From assembly GCF_900112645.1 (NCBI RefSeq), contig NZ_FOMO01000005.1:385926-449925 (forward strand): 64,000 nucleotides of DNA, written 5' to 3'. How positions within the stretch are numbered: the first letter of the stretch is position 1; every line of letters begins with the position of its first letter. The notes beneath the pieces were generated by a model. That model did not search any database and had not been told where the DNA came from. It saw only the letters and a list, made by a program, of their open reading frames with translations. Of the stretch, positions 61,486 through 64,000 are shown piece after piece. The DNA comes from Phytopseudomonas straminea. GTDB taxonomy: Bacteria > Pseudomonadota > Gammaproteobacteria > Pseudomonadales > Pseudomonadaceae. Both the position numbers and the translations under genes were made by a program.

Positions 61486-62490
61486 ATGTCCACTCAGCTC
61501 AACCGTCAGTTCCTGCTCGCCAAACGCCCCAGCGGCATGGTCAGCCGCGACACCTTCGATTACGTGGAAAAACCGGTCGGCGAACCGGCCAATGGACAGA
61601 TTCTGGTCAAGAACCTCTACCTGTCGCTGGACCCGGCCATGCGCGGCTGGATGAACGAGGGCAAGTCCTACATCGCCCCGGTAGGCCTGGGCGAGGTAAT
61701 GCGCGCCCTGGGCGTGGGTGAAGTCGTCGCCTCCAACCATCCGGATTACAAAGTTGGTGATCACGTCAACGGCGCCCTCGGCGTGCAGGATTATTTCCTC
61801 GGTGAGCCCCGCGGTTTCTACAAGGTCGACCCCAAGCGCGCGCCGCTGCCGGTTTACCTGTCGGCGCTGGGTATGACCGGCATGACCGCCTACTTCGCGC
61901 TGCTGGATGTCGGCGCGCCGAAAGCCGGCGACACCGTGGTGCTGTCTGGTGCAGCCGGCGCGGTGGGCAGCATCGCCGGGCAGATCGCCAAGCTCAAGGG
62001 CTGCCGGGTGATCGGCATCGCTGGCGGCAAGGAAAAATGCGCCTACCTCACTGACGAACTGGGCTTCGATGGGGCCATCGATTACAAGAGCGAAGACCTC
62101 TGCGAAGCGCTCAAGCGCGAATGCCCCAAGGGCGTCGACGTGTACTTCGACAACGTTGGCGGTGAAACCCTGGATGCGGTGCTGGGTCGCCTGGCGCCCA
62201 AGGCACGCATCGTCATTTGCGGCGCGATCAGCCAGTACAACAACAAGGATGCGGTCAAGGGTCCGGCCAACTACCTGTCGCTGCTAGTCAACCGCGCACG
62301 CATGGAAGGCTTCGTGGTCATGGATCACGCCGCCAATTTCGCCAGCGCGGCGGCGGAAATCGGCGGCTGGCTGGCCGAAGGCAAGATCAAGTCCAAAGAG
62401 CATATCGTCGAAGGCCTGGAAACCTTCCCGGAAACTCTGCTCAAGCTGTTCAAGGGCGAGAACTTCGGCAAGCTGGTACTCAAGGTCTGA
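61486..62490 (+). CDS. NADPH-dependent medium-chain reductase (CurA-like)
   Basis: 334 residues; ATG preceded by GGAGGC. Leukotriene-B4-dehydrogenase-like MDR: LSLDPAMRGWMNEGKSYIAP, nucleotide-binding LSGAAGAVGSIAGQIAKLKG and YFDNVGGETLDAVLGRLAPK. Zinc-free double-bond reductase. A G+C hairpin GGGCGGCC/GGCCGCCC at 62499-62518 follows. Confidence 0.94.
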   Translation: MSTQLNRQFLLAKRPSGMVSRDTFDYVEKPVGEPANGQILVKNLYLSLDPAMRGWMNEGKSYIAPVGLGEVMRALGVGEVVASNHPDYKVGDHVNGALGVQDYFLGEPRGFYKVDPKRAPLPVYLSALGMTGMTAYFALLDVGAPKAGDTVVLSGAAGAVGSIAGQIAKLKGCRVIGIAGGKEKCAYLTDELGFDGAIDYKSEDLCEALKRECPKGVDVYFDNVGGETLDAVLGRLAPKARIVICGAISQYNNKDAVKGPANYLSLLVNRARMEGFVVMDHAANFASAAAEIGGWLAEGKIKSKEHIVEGLETFPETLLKLFKGENFGKLVLKV

Positions 62491-62498
62491 GGCTAACC

Positions 62499-62518
62499 GG
62501 GCGGCCTTTGGGCCGCCC
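62499..62518 (+). terminator. Weak terminator-like hairpin after the MDR reductase
   Basis: GGGCGGCC-TTTG-GGCCGCCC, a perfect 8-bp stem, followed only by ATT. Possibly a termination or mRNA-end hairpin. Confidence 0.5.
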
Positions 62519-62676
62519 ATTGCGCTCCTCTGGCGACAAATTATCGCCGCCATTCAATTGCCAGCACACAAAGATGGCCACTCGCCATTAAATTGCTTGA
62601 GCGCGCCTGACTGTTCGGTTAGTTTCGCCGCCATGCAGCCCGTCGAGGCTGAACGCCTTGATGTGCCGGAGCCAGG

Positions 62677-63081
62677 ATGGAACTGATCTTCACTGCCACA
62701 ACACTTGCCATGGTCGGCGCGATCTACTTCGTGTTCCAGCATCTGCGCAGCCCTTCGGCACAATGTCGCAAGCAGATCAGTGACTGGCTGGCACGCTTCG
62801 AAGCGGCGTCTCAAATCGAGCAACACGAGATGGCCGAAGTGTTGCTGCGCCAATCGGCCGAACTGGCGTCGCAGATGGGGGTGGAGGTCTATCTCGATGA
62901 GCTGCTGGAAGGTGGCGACCCCGTCGAGTTGATCCGCACCTGGCAGGCGCAACTGCCCATCGCCATCCCTTCCCACGCGCTACCCAAGACGCCCGCGCGC
63001 ACCGTCGGCGCTCTGCTGCTGATTCGCGACGTGCAGCCAGAAAGCTTTCGTGAGTTATTAGGCCAGGCTGTCGCCGCCTGA
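62677..63081 (+). CDS. Hypothetical membrane-anchored protein
   Basis: 134 residues. One N-terminal span (ELIFTATTLAMVGAIYFVFQ) then a helical soluble part (RFEAASQIEQHEMAEVLLRQ, VEVYLDELLEGGDPVELIRT). Not recognised; probably Pseudomonas-specific. A MITE-like element follows. Confidence 0.7.
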   Translation: MELIFTATTLAMVGAIYFVFQHLRSPSAQCRKQISDWLARFEAASQIEQHEMAEVLLRQSAELASQMGVEVYLDELLEGGDPVELIRTWQAQLPIAIPSHALPKTPARTVGALLLIRDVQPESFRELLGQAVAA

Positions 63082-63100
63082 GCGACTGCGACAGGTGCGC

Positions 63101-63319
63101 CAGGGTCCGTACGAAAGGTCTCCGAGCGAAGGTCAGGCGAGGCAAAAATCGGTGAGAAACGGACTGGGCTCGCATTCGAGTTTACGAGCTGTAAATCAGC
63201 AGTACTCGCTTCGGGCCGCGCTAAAACACGTTAGCCGCAAGCGGCTTCCGACTGGGCTGGCACTCCAGCCGATTGTTAACGAAGCATCACCGAGCGCAGG
63301 TACTTTTCGTACAAAGCCT
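63101..63319. mobile_element. MITE-like element with TACGAAA-type inverted ends
   Basis: About 220 bases without a gene. Left end GGTCCGTACGAAAGGT (63104-63119); the reverse complement of the right end is GGCTTTGTACGAAAAGTACC (63299-63318), giving imperfect terminal inverted repeats around GTACGAAA. Internal short repeats also exist. Looks like a non-autonomous element of the kind scattered in Pseudomonas genomes; no target duplication seen. Confidence 0.6.
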
Positions 63320-63410
63320 AGAAGCTGCGCATAAGGATGATCGGCAAGGCAGTGAACAACAGCGTAACCACGAACAGAATCAGCAGCAGATCAAGGCTAT
63401 AGAAGGTCAC
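63318..63410 (-). CDS. Small membrane protein, 30 residues
   Basis: GTG start at 63410 with GGAG six bases upstream. Almost entirely one membrane span: YSLDLLLILFVVTLLFTALP, ending LMRSF. The stop touches the end of the MITE-like element. Looks like a small transporter or oxidase subunit type protein, but no parent operon is visible. Size below most gene-finder limits. Confidence 0.5.
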   Translation of the reverse strand: MTFYSLDLLLILFVVTLLFTALPIILMRSF

Positions 63411-63701
63411 GTCATTCTCCAGGCGGACAGGCTTGGTGCCCGCTTCAGGGTTACCCACGCCGCATCGATTGCGGCGACAGAGGCCTGTGATCACTGCCCG
63501 GTCGCACACATCGTCATGGCAGCGCGCGCCTTCAGATCACCCGCATACATTAGCTCAGCGGCCGGCCAATAACTTGCCGGCGTGCGACAGGCTGCCGCAC
63601 GCAAGCGACCAACCTGCCCTTTCCATCAGGCCATTGACCTGAACTTCTGCGTCCTGAGGCCTACAGAAAACTGTATTGGATTTTTTTCGGGGGACGCATC
63701 A

Positions 63702-64000
63702 ATGGAACAGTGGAACATCTGGCTCGAGCGCGATCTGTGGCTCGGCGTGGGCATCGTATTGGTCGCCACCACAGTGATCTATACCATCCTGCGCGCCGTG
63801 GTCGGCATCCTGCACAAGCGCCTGACCACCTGGTCCAAAGGCCAGGACGGCAACTGGCAACACTTCGTCGCGGTGGTGATCGGCCGTACCAGTCGCGTTC
63901 TGCTCCTCGCATTCTCGCTGCTGCTCGCCCTGCGTTTGCCGGATCTGCCCGGTAGCTGGCAGGCTGCACTGAGCCACACCTGGTTCGTCGCCCTGGCCCT
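63702..64000 (+). CDS. Mechanosensitive (MscS-type) channel, N-terminal part
   Basis: Starts at ATG 63702 after CGGGGGAC and runs off the end of the window; 99 complete codons seen. Two membrane segments so far (LGVGIVLVATTVIYTILRAV, VLLLAFSLLLALRL) with a Lys/Arg/Trp-rich loop (LHKRLTTWSKGQDGNWQHF). Short N-terminal part like other MscS-family channels; the pore region is beyond the window. Confidence 0.75.
   Translation, partial: MEQWNIWLERDLWLGVGIVLVATTVIYTILRAVVGILHKRLTTWSKGQDGNWQHFVAVVIGRTSRVLLLAFSLLLALRLPDLPGSWQAALSHTWFVALA

Noticed and set aside
1..64000. CRISPR array
   Set aside because: No regularly spaced direct repeats of 25-40 bp were seen; the only arrays are the GTTCCCAA and GGTAAT motifs.

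Overview
The window is high-GC Pseudomonas-type chromosomal DNA. It carries a P2-like (Myoviridae-type tail) prophage of about 40.5 kb at the 3' end of a tRNA-Leu(UAG) gene. The host side has the Pseudomonas order tRNA-Leu/His/Arg, folD, cysS, glnS, ppiB, lpxH. Its gene families (DUF1654, CadR/CadA, BenE, MiaE) and GC-rich codon use fit a non-fluorescent Pseudomonas, but the species cannot be fixed from this window.

Prophage (about 1-40546). From the left: a 95-bp repeat that looks like a complete attP rather than a simple attL, an AT-rich arm with an array of GGTAAT repeats, and a putative PD-(D/E)XK nuclease. Then come the portal and terminase genes Q and P (leftward), the capsid genes O, N, M and L, tail gene X, a lysis cassette (dual-start holin, muramidase, nested spanins), and R and S. 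These are followed by V-W-J-I-H, a fibre-assembly-like gene, FI-FII-E/E'-T-U-D, including the T-TTT-TTG frameshift in E. Three copies of TTGTAR-N9-CTACAA sit where the P2 late promoters PP/PO, PV and PF lie, and are the likely Ogr-type activator sites. Right of D are umuDC with a LexA box, a DUF1654 gene, metabolic-type cargo (chorismate mutase, LysE exporter, WYL regulator with a DUF1761 membrane protein), the repressor/Cro switch, a CII-like gene, the Ogr zinc-finger gene, a primase-helicase with a separate paralogous ATPase, small genes each preceded by a similar RNA hairpin, and the tyrosine integrase.

The late and early modules are interrupted by AT-richer cargo resembling anti-phage or exclusion genes of unknown type: the nuclease (774-1418), a CBS-HEPN protein (10935-12053), a two-gene membrane pair (23285-24692), and a soluble protein with a four-TM partner (30108-31670). 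These are the best candidates for undescribed systems.

Host part (about 40547-64000): three tRNAs, folD, a UvrD-like helicase, cysS, glnS, ppiB, lpxH, miaE, a tandem universal stress protein, small redox genes, a metal-resistance cluster (cupredoxin, DUF2946, cadR, cadA), a GST, an aminotransferase with a divergent MarR gene, a LysE-BenE-DapF-like operon, a bile-acid-symporter-family protein, a medium-chain reductase, and the start of a MscS-type channel. Intergenic repeats of the GTAGCCCGG type and a MITE-like element lie between host genes.
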